A stretch of 64,000 nt of DNA. Source: VRUE01 sp963712595. GTDB taxonomy: Bacteria; Actinomycetota; Thermoleophilia; Solirubrobacterales; 70-9. This document shows positions 15,542 through 25,991 of the stretch, one piece after another. Positions within the stretch are counted from its first letter, which is position 1. The number at the start of each line of letters is the position of its first letter. The notes under the pieces are model-generated. The model worked only from the letters and a program-made list of their open reading frames with translations. It had not been told where the DNA came from and did no database searches. The stretch is taken from the NCBI GenBank assembly GCA_963712595.1, contig CAVQIM010000002.1, positions 62,001 through 126,000 on the forward strand. The letters run 5' to 3'. Position numbers and translations under genes: made by a program.

Positions 15542-15946
15542 ATGCGGCGAAGGGAGTTGTCTGAGCATATGGAGCGCCACATGGAGCGGGGCGAGGAGCT
15601 GATGCAGCTCAACCGCGCCGCGTTCGACCGCAATACGCAGGCGTTCGAACGGATGATGGCGACGCTCGATCGCCATGAGCAGCTATTCGAGGAAAGCAGG
15701 AGAGATCGGAAAGAGCTCGAGGCCGACAAAGAGGATCTCAAAGTGTTCATTCGTGAGATGAACACTCGGGCGGAGAGACGGTTCCAAGATTGGTCTCGCC
15801 GCAATGACGAGATCCAGGCCGAGCAGAGGGCGCGAACGGACGCGATCGTCGCGGAGATGAAAGAAGCCCGAGACGAGTCGCGGTCGTTTCGCGAAGCCCT
15901 GCTCGTCTTGATCGACCGCCTGCCGCCGCCGGCCCAGGCGGCCTGA
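15542..15946 (+). CDS. Coiled-coil protein of unknown function
   Basis: A 134-residue highly charged protein from ATG 15542. Nearly its whole length (residues 1-120) is heptad-like helix rich in Glu, Arg, Met and Gln, followed by IDRLPPPAQAA. There is no signal peptide, membrane segment or catalytic motif. It lies 91 bp after the M23 peptidase gene and converges with the GNAT gene, with stops only a few bases apart. No specific function can be assigned. Confidence 0.65.
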   Translation: MRRRELSEHMERHMERGEELMQLNRAAFDRNTQAFERMMATLDRHEQLFEESRRDRKELEADKEDLKVFIREMNTRAERRFQDWSRRNDEIQAEQRARTDAIVAEMKEARDESRSFREALLVLIDRLPPPAQAA

Positions 15947-15949
15947 GCC

Positions 15950-16405
15950 CTACAGCTCCAGCTCGTACTCGACCCACTCGCTGCGCTCGGCGCCGGTGGA
16001 GTCGTAGAGGCGCTGGGCGGTCTTGTTGTCGGCGGCGGTGACCCATTCGAGGCGCTGGGCGCCGCGCTCGCGGCCTGCTGCGGCGCTGGCCTCGATCAGG
16101 GCTCTGCCGACGCCTTCGCCGCGGCTCTCCGCGACGACGTAGAGGTCGTTCATCAGAGCAGTCTCCCCGGGTACGAGCGAGGTGAAGCTCCAGTAGAGGC
16201 AGGCGTAGCCGAGCAGCTCGCCCTCGCGCCAGGCGCCGAGCAGCATGCCGTCCTCGCTGGGGGCGATGAAGCGGGCAAAGAAAGCGCGGTTGCGCTCTTC
16301 GTCGACCTCCTCCACCCGGTAGAAGCGCTGGTAGGCGGCGATCAACGGCAGCAGCGTCCCCATCTGCTCGGCGCGGATCGGCTCGGTGCTCAGCTCGCCG
16401 GCCAC
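15950..16405 (-). CDS. GNAT-family N-acetyltransferase
   Basis: A 151-residue protein from a GTG at 16405; an ATG 14 codons further in is an alternative, and longer readings run antisense through clpX and are rejected. The fold is recognisable from MLLGAWREGELLGYACLYWSF (beta strands 2-4), the acetyl-CoA pyrophosphate loop VVAESRGEGVGRALIEAS, and the C-terminal LEWVTAADNKTAQRLYDSTGAERSEW. The acceptor substrate is unknown; amino-group acetylation of a small molecule or peptide is the general activity. It is divergent from clpX, sharing a 159-bp intergenic region, and convergent with the coiled-coil gene. Confidence 0.85.
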   Translation of the reverse strand: MAGELSTEPIRAEQMGTLLPLIAAYQRFYRVEEVDEERNRAFFARFIAPSEDGMLLGAWREGELLGYACLYWSFTSLVPGETALMNDLYVVAESRGEGVGRALIEASAAAGRERGAQRLEWVTAADNKTAQRLYDSTGAERSEWVEYELEL

Positions 16406-16509
16406 CGCTGCACGGTATCGCGGCAGCGCAAGGTTGCGGTCACGGGAAGGGAGGGGCTGGGCGACGGAGTAATCCCAGCGCACCGATAGACCCGGCTTGA
16501 TCTCCCCTC

Positions 16510-16556
16510 TAAGCTTTGGGGCGAGCCGGCAGGCAACCCATAGCCCCGCAAGGAGG
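16510..16556 (+). promoter_or_regulatory. clpX leader: -10-like TAAGCT and strong Shine-Dalgarno
   Basis: TAAGCT at 16510-16515 is a plausible -10 box. AAGGAGG at 16550-16556 lies 8 nt before a CTG at 16565-16567, the ideal spacing. Between them GGGGC and GCCCC could form a leader hairpin. The Shine-Dalgarno fixes the start of clpX at a CTG, since no ATG, GTG or TTG follows within 180 nt in frame. Confidence 0.6.
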
Positions 16557-16564
16557 GGATTCCG

Positions 16565-17854
<1,290 letters not shown>

Positions 17855-17861
17855 TGGTGGG

Positions 17862-17965
17862 GAGGGGCCGGCCGCCCCTCCCTCAGAGGCCGTTGCGCAG
17901 CAGATCGTTGGATGTACTTCGGGGCGGGGTCTCGAAGCCTCTGCGGGAGGGGCGGCCGGCCCCTC
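17862..17965. repeat. Palindromic element type C, copy 1 (29-bp arms, 46-nt loop)
   Basis: Arms at 17862-17890 and 17937-17965 pair over 29 positions with a single T-G mismatch, which would be a U-G wobble in RNA. The loop is 46 nt and begins CGTTGCGCAGCAG. A second copy with the same loop length, a nearly identical first half of the loop and different outer arms lies at 32310-32413. The inner stem CAGAGGC/GCCTCTG is common to both. It fills the clpX-valS gap. No U-tract follows. Confidence 0.75.
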
Positions 17966-18006
17966 TGCCGAGACGCCTCATTGGGACAGCTTTAGTGGCT
18001 TCTATC

Positions 18007-18012
18007 TAGACT
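18007..18012 (+). promoter_or_regulatory. -10 box TAGACT for leaderless valS
   Basis: TAGACT ends 6 nt before GTG 18019 with no Shine-Dalgarno. A TTGGGA at 17981 is a possible but poorly spaced -35. Confidence 0.55.
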
Positions 18013-18018
18013 CGCCGC

Positions 18019-20622
18019 GTGGACGCGGCTGAGCGCGAGAAGCTGGAGCAGACGACCCGCTACGAGCCGGCGGAGGTCGAGGCGCGGTTGTTTGCCGAGT
18101 GGATGGAGGCGGGGTACTTTCACCCGCCGGCTGAGGGGACGCCGGAGGAGAACTTCTCGGTCGCGATCCCGCCGCCGAATGTGACCGGGGCGCTGCATAT
18201 GGGGCACGCGCTGAATGGGTCGATGCAGGACGCCCTGGTGCGGATGAACCGCATGCGTGGGCGCAACACGCTCTGGACGCTCGGCACCGACCACGCCGGG
18301 ATCGCCACCCAGTCGGTGGTCGAGAAGATGCTGCGTGCCGAAGGGGTCTCCCGTCACGAGCTCGGCCGCGAGGAGTTCGTCAAGCGCGTCTGGGAATGGC
18401 GCGAGGAGTACGGCTCCCGCATCGTCGAGCAGTACAAGCGGCTCGGCGCGTCCTGCGACTACGAGCGCGAGCGCTTCACCCTCGATGACGGATACGTGAA
18501 GGCCGTCTACCGCGTCTTCAAGCAGCTCTTCGACAAGGGCTACATCTACCGCGACAACTACATGGTCAACTGGGACCCGGGTTCGCACTCGGCGATCTCC
18601 GACCTCGAGGTCGAAAATCGCGAGGTCGAGGACGTCCTCTACTCGATCGACTACCCGGTCGAGGGTTCCGACCGCGTGCTCACCGTCGCCACGGTGCGGC
18701 CGGAGACGATGCTCGCCGACACAGCCGTTGCCGTGAACCCCGATGACGAGCGCTACGGCGACCTCGTCGGCCAGCACTGCGTCTTGCCCCTGGTCGGCCG
18801 CCGCCTGCCGATCGTCGCCGACGAGCACGTCGACCCGGAGTTCGGCACCGGCGCGCTCAAGATCACTCCCGGTCACGATCCCAACGACTTCGAGATCGGC
18901 CGCAAGCACGGGCTCGAGGAGATCGTCGCGATCGGTCCCGACGGCCGCCTCACCGCTGAGGCGGGGGAGAGGTTCGCGGGGCTGACCGCGGCGGAAGCGC
19001 AGGAGGCAGTCGTCGCAGCGCTGCGCGAGGAGGGCGCGCTGCGCGGCGAAGAGCCCTACACCCACTCCGTCCCCTTCTCGCACCGCTCTGGGGAGCGGAT
19101 CGAGCCGTTGATCTCGTTGCAGTGGTTCTGCCGCATGGACGAGCTGGCGGCGCCGGCGATCGAGGCGGTCGAGAGCGACCGGGTGCGGATCGCGCCGGCG
19201 CAGTGGAAGCGCGTCTACCTCGACTGGATGCGCGAGATCCGCCCCTGGTGCATCTCGCGCCAGCTCTGGTGGGGGCATCGCATCCCGGTCTGGTATTGCG
19301 ATCCCTGCGAGGAAACGATCGTCGCCGAGCAGGCGCCCGAGCGCTGCGGCGCCTGCGGTGGCGAGCTGCGCCAGGAGACGGACGTGCTCGACACCTGGTT
19401 CAGCGCGGCGCTCTGGCCCTTCGCCACGCTCGGCTGGCCCGACGACACTCCGGAGCTGCGCGCCTTCTACCCGACCAGCTTCCTCACCACCGCGCGGGAG
19501 ATCCTCTTCCTCTGGGTGGCGCGGATGATCATGACCGGGCTCGAGTTCGCCGGTGAGATCCCGTTCAAGGACGTCTACGTGCACTCGGTGATCCAGGCCC
19601 GCGACGGGCGGCGGATGTCGAAGAGCCTCGGCACCGGAATCGACCCGCTGGATGAGATCGACGTGCACGGCGCAGACGCGCTGCGCTTCGGCCTGCTGAC
19701 GATGTCCTCGACCCAGGACGTGCGCTACTCCGACGCCAAGGTGCAACAGGGCCGCGACCTGGCCAACAAGCTCTGGAACGCGAGCCGGCTGATCTTGCTC
19801 AATGCGGTTGAGGTGGAGGCTGAGCCGCGGCCCGTGCGGGTCGAGGACCGCTGGATCCTCTCCCGCCTCGAGCGTACGATCGCCTCGGTCACCGAGAAGC
19901 TCGAGAGCTACGACTTCGCCCACGCCGCCCAAGAGGGCTACGCCTTCTTCTGGTCGGAGCTCTGCGACTGGTACCTGGAGATCGCCAAGCCGCGGCTGTA
20001 CGACGGGGAGGACGACGTCTCGGCGAACCTGCTCTGGCTGCTGGAGCGCACGCTGGCGATGCTGCACCCCTTGATGCCCTTCGTGACGGAGGAGATCTGG
20101 TCCTTCCACCCAAGCCGCGAGGGTCATCTCGCTGTGCACCGCTTCCCGCGGGTGGATGCCTCGCTCCTCGACGCCGAGGCCGAAGCCGAGGTCGAGCGCG
20201 AAATCGAGCTGACTCGCAATCTGCGCGCCTGGCGCGACCTCGTCGACCTGGCGGTACGCGCGACGCTGCCGATCCGTGCCGCCGACCCCGTGCCGGAGTT
20301 CGTCACCCGACTGGCGCGCGTGGAGGTCGTCTCGGATGGGTCCAGCGCCGAGGAGATCGCCTCGGTTGGCGGGGTGAAGGTGCTGGCCTCGGACGAGATC
20401 GACGCCGCCGCCGTCGCCACTCGGCTGGAGAAGCGCCGAGAGGAGCTGCGCTCCGAGGTCGCCCGCGCCGAGGGCAAGCTCGCCAACGAGAAGTTCGTCG
20501 CCAAGGCTCCGGCCGAGCTGGTCGAGGAGGAGCGGGCGAAGCTCGCCCGCCACCGGGCCGAGCTGGAGGAGCTTGGCGAGGGTGGGCCGTCCGGTGAGTC
20601 TGCCGCCCAATCGGTGCCTTGA
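18019..20622 (+). CDS. valS: Valyl-tRNA synthetase
   Basis: An 867-residue class I synthetase. PPNVTGALHMGHALNG holds the HIGH-type motif (HMGH, near residue 57) and RRMSKSLGTGID the KMSKS motif (near residue 534). Between them is the CP1 editing domain (ATVRPETMLADTAVAVNP) and a zinc-like CDPCEET...CGACGG pair of CxxC motifs. A C-terminal coiled coil (VATRLEKRREELRSEVARAE) is present as in other ValRS. It charges tRNA-Val; a tRNA-Val(GAC) gene is at 41038. The GTG start is placed by the leaderless -10 box. The last 29 bp overlap folC. Confidence 0.97.
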   Translation: MDAAEREKLEQTTRYEPAEVEARLFAEWMEAGYFHPPAEGTPEENFSVAIPPPNVTGALHMGHALNGSMQDALVRMNRMRGRNTLWTLGTDHAGIATQSVVEKMLRAEGVSRHELGREEFVKRVWEWREEYGSRIVEQYKRLGASCDYERERFTLDDGYVKAVYRVFKQLFDKGYIYRDNYMVNWDPGSHSAISDLEVENREVEDVLYSIDYPVEGSDRVLTVATVRPETMLADTAVAVNPDDERYGDLVGQHCVLPLVGRRLPIVADEHVDPEFGTGALKITPGHDPNDFEIGRKHGLEEIVAIGPDGRLTAEAGERFAGLTAAEAQEAVVAALREEGALRGEEPYTHSVPFSHRSGERIEPLISLQWFCRMDELAAPAIEAVESDRVRIAPAQWKRVYLDWMREIRPWCISRQLWWGHRIPVWYCDPCEETIVAEQAPERCGACGGELRQETDVLDTWFSAALWPFATLGWPDDTPELRAFYPTSFLTTAREILFLWVARMIMTGLEFAGEIPFKDVYVHSVIQARDGRRMSKSLGTGIDPLDEIDVHGADALRFGLLTMSSTQDVRYSDAKVQQGRDLANKLWNASRLILLNAVEVEAEPRPVRVEDRWILSRLERTIASVTEKLESYDFAHAAQEGYAFFWSELCDWYLEIAKPRLYDGEDDVSANLLWLLERTLAMLHPLMPFVTEEIWSFHPSREGHLAVHRFPRVDASLLDAEAEAEVEREIELTRNLRAWRDLVDLAVRATLPIRAADPVPEFVTRLARVEVVSDGSSAEEIASVGGVKVLASDEIDAAAVATRLEKRREELRSEVARAEGKLANEKFVAKAPAELVEEERAKLARHRAELEELGEGGPSGESAAQSVP

Positions 20623-20637
20623 TTTGCCGGACGGCCC
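20584..20637. repeat. Hairpin across the valS stop and folC start
   Basis: GGGCCGTCCGG (20584-20594) and CCGGACGGCCC (20627-20637) form a perfect 11-bp stem with a 32-nt loop. The loop contains the valS stop and the stem begins at the proposed folC GTG, so folding of the mRNA could affect folC translation. Confidence 0.5.
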
Positions 20638-21895
20638 ACTAGACCCGCAGGCCTACCTCGACTCGCTGGGGCCGGTGGGCTGGAAGCTGGGGCTGGAGCG
20701 CATGCACCGGCTGGGCACTGCGCTGGGAATGCCCCAGCACCGCTTCGCCTCGGTCCACGTCGTCGGCACCAACGGCAAGTCGTCGGTGACGCGGATGATC
20801 GCCGCCCTATTGCAGGCGCACGGCCTCAGAACCGGCGCCTGCGTCTCGCCCCATGCCGTGCGCTGGTCCGAACGCGTGCTGATCGACGGCGAGGAGATCG
20901 GCGCCGCCGAGTTCGCCGCCGCGGTCGAGCGCACCGCGCAGGCCGCCGAGACGGTCAATCGCGGTCTCGGCGAGGGCGAATTCGTCACCCAGTTCGAGGT
21001 CGCGACGGCGGCGGCATTCGTTGCCTTCGCCGCCGCCGGAGTCGAGGCGGTCGCGGTCGAGGCCGGCCTCGGGGGAAGGCTGGACGCGACCAACACGATC
21101 CCCTCCCGGATCACCGCCCTGACCTCGATCGGGCTCGATCACACCGCCTGGCTAGGGGAGACCGAGATGGAGATCGCGGCGGAGAAGCTCGCCGTGCTGC
21201 GCGACCACACCACCCTGGTCCTCGGCCGCGTCTCCCCCGAGGTCGCGGCCCTGGCTCGCCGAACCGCGGCGGAGCGGGGCGCGAAGCTGATCGTCGCCCC
21301 GCAAGACCCGGGGCAGCAGATCGCCCTGCGGGCTCCCGGTCGCTTCCAGCGCCGCAACTTCGCCCTTGCATGCACCGCAGCCGAGGCGTTCCTCGGCGAG
21401 CTCGACCAGGAGCGCGTCGCCGAGGTCGCCGCCGATCTAACGGTCCCGGGGCGGCTCGAGCGCGTCGCCGAGGACCCGCCGACGCTGCTCGACGCCGCCC
21501 ACAATCCCGATGGCGCGGCCGCGCTGGCCGAGGCCCTGGCCGAAGTTGCCGCCGACCGACCGGTGATCGCTTGCCTGGCGGCGCTCGGCGACAAGGACGC
21601 CGAGGCGATGGTTCGCGCCCTGGCGCCCGCGTTGGAGCTGGCGATCTGCACCGAGCTGGAGCCGACTGCCCTGGAAGCGCGCGGCCTGCCGGGAGCTGCC
21701 TCGCACAGCCCGGCCAAACTCGCCCTCGCCTGCTCGCAGGCGGGGCTGGCAGCCGAGCAGATGCCCGACTTCGCCGCCGCGGTTCGCCGCGGCCGGGAGT
21801 TGGCGGCTGGGCTGCCCGGCGGGATTCTCCTGATCACGGGCTCGCACTACGTCCTCGCCCCGGCGAGAGCCGCCCTGCGGCTGTGCGAGGATTGA
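20594..21895 (+). CDS. folC: Bifunctional folylpolyglutamate synthase/dihydrofolate synthase
   Basis: 433 residues from GTG 20594, inside the end of valS; GTG 20582 and TTG 20573 are longer alternatives. A Mur-ligase-like ATP-binding loop is seen in VHVVGTNGKSSVTRMIAALLQAHG (near residues 55-75), and family residues in ASVHVVGTNGKSS, EAGLGGRLDATN and LLDAAHNPDGAAALAEAL. The last is the signature of the C-terminal domain. The enzyme adds glutamate to dihydropteroate and to folates in the cytoplasm. The pairing valS-folC-(small genes)-ndk is common in bacteria. The ORF is complete. Confidence 0.93.
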   Translation: MSLPPNRCLDLPDGPLDPQAYLDSLGPVGWKLGLERMHRLGTALGMPQHRFASVHVVGTNGKSSVTRMIAALLQAHGLRTGACVSPHAVRWSERVLIDGEEIGAAEFAAAVERTAQAAETVNRGLGEGEFVTQFEVATAAAFVAFAAAGVEAVAVEAGLGGRLDATNTIPSRITALTSIGLDHTAWLGETEMEIAAEKLAVLRDHTTLVLGRVSPEVAALARRTAAERGAKLIVAPQDPGQQIALRAPGRFQRRNFALACTAAEAFLGELDQERVAEVAADLTVPGRLERVAEDPPTLLDAAHNPDGAAALAEALAEVAADRPVIACLAALGDKDAEAMVRALAPALELAICTELEPTALEARGLPGAASHSPAKLALACSQAGLAAEQMPDFAAAVRRGRELAAGLPGGILLITGSHYVLAPARAALRLCED

Positions 21896-21899
21896 AGCG

Positions 21900-22040
21900 A
21901 TGAGCTCAGAAACCGAGAGTTCAACCAGGAGCGCCGGCTCGGAACTGCTCTCGATGATGGCGCTGGTCGCCGCGGTCGTCGCCGCGGTGATCCTGGTCTT
22001 CTTCGGCCTTGGCTACCTCTTCGGGAGCCTCTTCCTCTGA
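21900..22040 (+). CDS. Small single-pass membrane protein, 46 residues
   Basis: The ATG at 21900 follows the folC stop by 4 nt. The product has a polar N-terminal 18 residues (MSSETESSTRSAGSELLS) and one hydrophobic helix, MMALVAAVVAAVILVFFGLG, then YLFGSLFL. It is probably a membrane anchor or microprotein translated from the folC message. No family is recognised. The position, tight spacing and clean transmembrane helix make it likely real despite its length. Confidence 0.6.
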   Translation: MSSETESSTRSAGSELLSMMALVAAVVAAVILVFFGLGYLFGSLFL

Positions 22041-22085
22041 ACCGGGGAATTCCCGGGGACAGGGTTCATCGGCGCGGCGGCGAAG

Positions 22086-22122
22086 TAGACTGCCCGCCCC
22101 CCTTCCCGGCGGGCGCCCAGCC
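22086..22122 (+). promoter_or_regulatory. Possible promoter and leader hairpin of the zinc-ribbon gene
   Basis: TAGACT (22086-22091) has the TANNNT form seen at several starts here, but it lies 31 nt upstream of ATG 22123. The leader between them contains GCCCGCC and GGCGGGC, able to pair. Confidence 0.35.
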
Positions 22123-22827
22123 ATGGCACTAGCGATCTTCGGCATCAGCAACGACGGCCTCAACCTGGCCGCCACCCTCTTCGTGATGATGATCGTCGTC
22201 GTTTGGCTGGCGCTGATCGTCTACACCTACCTCGACGCGCGGCGGCGCATCTCCGATCCCTTCCTCGTCGCCTGCGCGACGATCGGCTCCTTCTTCCCCT
22301 ACATCGGCACCGCCGTCTACGCGATCGTGCGCCCACCCGAGTTCCTCGAGGACGCCCACGAACGCGAGCTGGAGATCAGGGCTGCCGAGCTGCGGGTGCG
22401 CCAGCTGACCGAGGCCTCCTGCCCCAACTGCGAGTACCCGGTCGAGAAGAACTACCTGCGCTGCCCCAACTGCGAGCGCAGGCTCAAGGATCCCTGCCCG
22501 ACCTGCGGCAAGCCCGTCGACCCACGCTGGGCGCTCTGCCCCTATTGCGAGACGACGATCTCAGAGCGCCCGCGCAGGCAGAAAGCGAAGGGCGAGGGTA
22601 GGCGCGAGGCCCGCCCCGAGCGCCCCGCCTCCCGCGAGGAGCGCGCCGCGGCCAAGCGCCGCCCACCGGCGCGGGGGAAGGACGCCCCGCCCAAGGCAGA
22701 GCAAGAGACTTCACGCCCCAGCAGGAAAGAGGCGGCGCCCCGCGCCGCCGCCGGCGAGGGCTCGACCGCGAAACGAACCCAAAGGAGCCCCGCCAGTGAG
22801 CCGGACCCTGATCCTCGTAAAGCCTGA
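22123..22827 (+). CDS. Membrane protein with double zinc ribbon and basic tail
   Basis: 234 residues from ATG 22123. Two transmembrane segments (LAATLFVMMIVVVWLALIVY and FLVACATIGSFFPYIGTAVY) are followed by a helix and two zinc ribbons built from CPNC, CPNC, CPTC and CPYC pairs between about residues 100 and 145. The last 80 residues are a low-complexity Arg/Lys/Ala/Pro tail that is likely disordered. Its 3' end overlaps ndk by 32 bp. The layout suggests a membrane-anchored zinc-binding protein with a nucleic-acid or anionic-lipid-binding tail; this is inference. Confidence 0.7.
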   Translation: MALAIFGISNDGLNLAATLFVMMIVVVWLALIVYTYLDARRRISDPFLVACATIGSFFPYIGTAVYAIVRPPEFLEDAHERELEIRAAELRVRQLTEASCPNCEYPVEKNYLRCPNCERRLKDPCPTCGKPVDPRWALCPYCETTISERPRRQKAKGEGRREARPERPASREERAAAKRRPPARGKDAPPKAEQETSRPSRKEAAPRAAAGEGSTAKRTQRSPASEPDPDPRKA

Positions 22828-23203
22828 CGCCTTCCAGCGCGCCCTCACCGGCGAGGTGATCGCCCGCTTCGAGCGCAAGGGCCTGCGGATCGCGGCGCTG
22901 AAGACGATGCGCGCCGACGAGCCGATCGCCAACAAGCACTACGAAGAGCACACCGACAAGCCCTTCTTCGGCGAGCTGGTCTCCTTCATCACGGGCGGCA
23001 CGCTGGTGGCGATGGTGCTCGAGGGGCACGAGGCGGTCGCTGCGGCGCGCCAGCTGATCGGGGCTACCAATCCGGTCGAGGCGGCGCCGGGGTCGATTCG
23101 CGGGGACTTTGCGCTCGAGGTGACCTTCAACATGGTCCACGGCTCCGACTCCGACGAGTCTGCGGAGAGGGAGATAGAGATCTGGTTCCCAGAGTTGGGT
23201 TAG
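22796..23203 (+). CDS. ndk: Nucleoside-diphosphate kinase
   Basis: A 135-residue enzyme of the usual length, starting at GTG 22796 inside the upstream gene. It begins TLILVKPDAFQRALTGEVI. The phosphorylated His is in FNMVHGSDSDESAEREI (near residue 117), and NPVEAAPGSIRGDFA is the conserved nucleotide-binding segment. It transfers phosphate between nucleoside di- and triphosphates in the cytoplasm. A type A palindromic element begins 8 bp after the stop. Confidence 0.97.
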   Translation: MSRTLILVKPDAFQRALTGEVIARFERKGLRIAALKTMRADEPIANKHYEEHTDKPFFGELVSFITGGTLVAMVLEGHEAVAAARQLIGATNPVEAAPGSIRGDFALEVTFNMVHGSDSDESAEREIEIWFPELG

Positions 23204-23211
23204 TGGGGGGC

Positions 23212-23325
23212 CAGGGCGCGGGCAGGGGGTTCCGCTTAACTTTTTTTGAAGGAGCGGAGATTGGCTGGCGCCCGGGCCGGAGCCCAAAAAAAGTACAAGA
23301 CGCTTCACCCCCTGCCCGCGCCCTG
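23212..23325. repeat. Palindromic element type A, copy 2 (19-bp arms, 76-nt core)
   Basis: Perfect 19-bp arms at 23212-23230 and 23307-23325 surround a 76-nt core that aligns without gaps to that of copy 1 (14859-14934). Inside the core, the pairs G14874-C14915 and C14875-G14914 of copy 1 are replaced by T23246-A23287 and T23247-A23286, i.e. two compensatory changes. The arms share no sequence with copy 1 beyond G-richness next to the core. It lies between ndk and maf, 2 bp before the maf ATG. Confidence 0.8.
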
Positions 23326-23327
23326 CC

Positions 23328-23882
23328 ATGACCGCGAACGTCACTCTGGCATCGGGATCGCCGCAGAGGGCTGAGATTCTGCGCAAGCTGGGGGTGGAGT
23401 TCGAGGTCGTCGTGCCGGGGGTCGAGGAGCTGACGGGGGGCGATCCTGAGGTGGAGGTGCTCGAGAACGCGCGGCTGAAGGCGCGGGCGGTGGCGCGGGA
23501 TGGGCTGGTGATTGCCTGCGATACGGATGTGGTGCTCGACGGAAAAGCTCTTGGCAAGCCCGCTGACGCGGATGAGGCATGGGCCTATCTGGAGCGGATG
23601 TCGGGGCAGGCGCACACGGTCCTCAGTGGCTTGGTCGTGCTTCGAGACGGGGAGGAGCTGAGTGGGCTGGAGCGGACCGTGGTGGTCTTCAGGGAGCTGA
23701 GCCGGGAGGAGAGGGAGCGGTATGTCGCGTTTGGTGAGTGGGAAGGGCGGTCGGGGGGGTATGCGATCCAGACGCTGGGGTCGACTCTGGTCGAGCGTCT
23801 GGAGGGCAGCGTTTCCAACGTCGTCGGGCTCCCCGTCGGGTTGCTGTTCGACCTCGCGCCGGAACTTTTCGACCAGGCCTGA
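23328..23882 (+). CDS. maf: Maf-family nucleotide pyrophosphatase
   Basis: A 184-residue protein starting at ATG 23328, 2 bp after the palindromic element. The N-terminal TLASGSPQRAEILRKLGVEFEVV is the Maf signature, with the Ser-Pro-Arg-like loop that holds the base and phosphates; VIACDTDVVLDGKALGKP carries the acidic residues and EGRSGGYAIQTLGSTLVERLEGS the C-terminal motif. Maf proteins hydrolyse non-canonical or specific nucleoside triphosphates (dTTP, UTP or m7GTP depending on subgroup). Placement just before mreB is a frequent bacterial arrangement. Confidence 0.92.
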   Translation: MTANVTLASGSPQRAEILRKLGVEFEVVVPGVEELTGGDPEVEVLENARLKARAVARDGLVIACDTDVVLDGKALGKPADADEAWAYLERMSGQAHTVLSGLVVLRDGEELSGLERTVVVFRELSREERERYVAFGEWEGRSGGYAIQTLGSTLVERLEGSVSNVVGLPVGLLFDLAPELFDQA

Positions 23883-23987
23883 GCCGAAGCTGACCCCGCA
23901 TTTGGCCTGTTTGGGATGATTTCCTCGCAGGTTCCGCGATTCTCCCCGGCAAGTCAGCGAATTTTCCAGGAGTGCGCAAGCTCACGG

Positions 23988-25037
<1,050 letters not shown>

Positions 25038-25075
25038 GCCCCCTTCATCTCAAGCCCCAAACCTAGGTCTTCACT

Positions 25076-25927
25076 GTGTACCGAAAGCAAGTACGCCGCC
25101 GTAGGGCGGTGCTCGCGCTGCTGATCATCGGCTCCTTCGTGCTGCTCACGCTCACCTACGGGCGGGGGTCCAACGGGCTGCAGCGCGGCGTCAGCACGAT
25201 CTTCAGCCCGGTCCAGTCGGTTGCCGACCGCGCCCTGAAGCCAGCCCGCGACCTGGTCGACTGGTTCGACAAGACCTTCGACGCGCGCGGCGAAAACAGC
25301 CGCTTGAAGTCGCAGCTGGTGACGGCTCGCGAGCAGGCGGTCGCCGGCCAGGAGGCGCTGCATGAGAACGCTCAGCTGCGCAAGCTGGTGGCCCTGGACC
25401 GCAGCCCGGCGCTGGCCTCCTCGGCCTACGAGCCGGTCACCGGGCGGGTGATCGCGCGCTCGCCGACCGTCTGGCGCTCGAACGTGACGATCGACCTCGG
25501 CAGCTCCGACGGCGTTCGCGTCGACGACCCGGTGATCAGCGGCGCCGGGCTGGTCGGCCGGATCGCCTCGACCGAGGGCGGCTCCTCGCAGGTGATGCTG
25601 CTCACCGACCATGCCAGCGCCGTCTCCGGCAAGGTCGTGCCGGCGGGGGTGCAGGGCGTGGTCAAGCCGGAAGTCGGCAACCCCGAAGAGCTGATCCTCG
25701 ACTTCATCGACTCGACCCAGCGCGTGCACGGGGGCCAGGCCGTGGTCACCGCCGGCTGGCGCGCCGAGGGGCTCGCCTCGCTCTTCCCGCCCGGCCTGCC
25801 GGTGGGCGAAGTGACCAGCGCGCCGATCGAAAAGCAGGAGGCGCTGCAGCGGGTCGACATCAGGCCGTACGCGGACATGCGTAACCTCGACCTCGTGCAG
25901 GTCCTCACCGGTGGCTCGCGCCAATGA
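25076..25927 (+). CDS. mreC: Rod-shape-determining protein MreC
   Basis: A 283-residue protein starting at GTG 25076. A basic N-terminus (MYRKQVRRRRAV) precedes one transmembrane helix (LALLIIGSFVLLTLTYG), then a periplasm-facing coiled coil (about 60-105) and the paired beta-barrel domain (GRVIARSPTVWRSNVTIDLGSSDGVR, VDDPVISGAGLVGRI). MreC links MreB to PBP2 and RodA on the outer side of the membrane. It follows mreB by 38 bp and overlaps nothing; mreD follows after 64 bp. Confidence 0.92.
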   Translation: MYRKQVRRRRAVLALLIIGSFVLLTLTYGRGSNGLQRGVSTIFSPVQSVADRALKPARDLVDWFDKTFDARGENSRLKSQLVTAREQAVAGQEALHENAQLRKLVALDRSPALASSAYEPVTGRVIARSPTVWRSNVTIDLGSSDGVRVDDPVISGAGLVGRIASTEGGSSQVMLLTDHASAVSGKVVPAGVQGVVKPEVGNPEELILDFIDSTQRVHGGQAVVTAGWRAEGLASLFPPGLPVGEVTSAPIEKQEALQRVDIRPYADMRNLDLVQVLTGGSRQ

Positions 25928-25991
25928 GCGCGGAGCGAGCAAGCGTGCATCTCTGGTTCTTCGCGCTGCGAGCGAAGCGCGAGGCTTTGTC

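Noticed and set aside
17862..17965. Type C element as a standard Rho-independent terminator
   Set aside because: No T-run follows either arm, and the loop is long and conserved in sequence, which a simple terminator would not need.
17992..20610. An 872-codon minus-strand open frame opposite valS
   Set aside because: Antisense shadow of valS in high-GC DNA with no recognisable domain.
23916..23987. MreB start at ATG 23916
   Set aside because: The added 24 residues do not resemble MreB N-termini, and ATG 23988 gives the usual short lead before DMAVDLGTANT.
25911..25991. MreD start within the end of mreC
   Set aside because: The extra residues are low-complexity and hydrophilic, and the first membrane helix begins right after ATG 25992.
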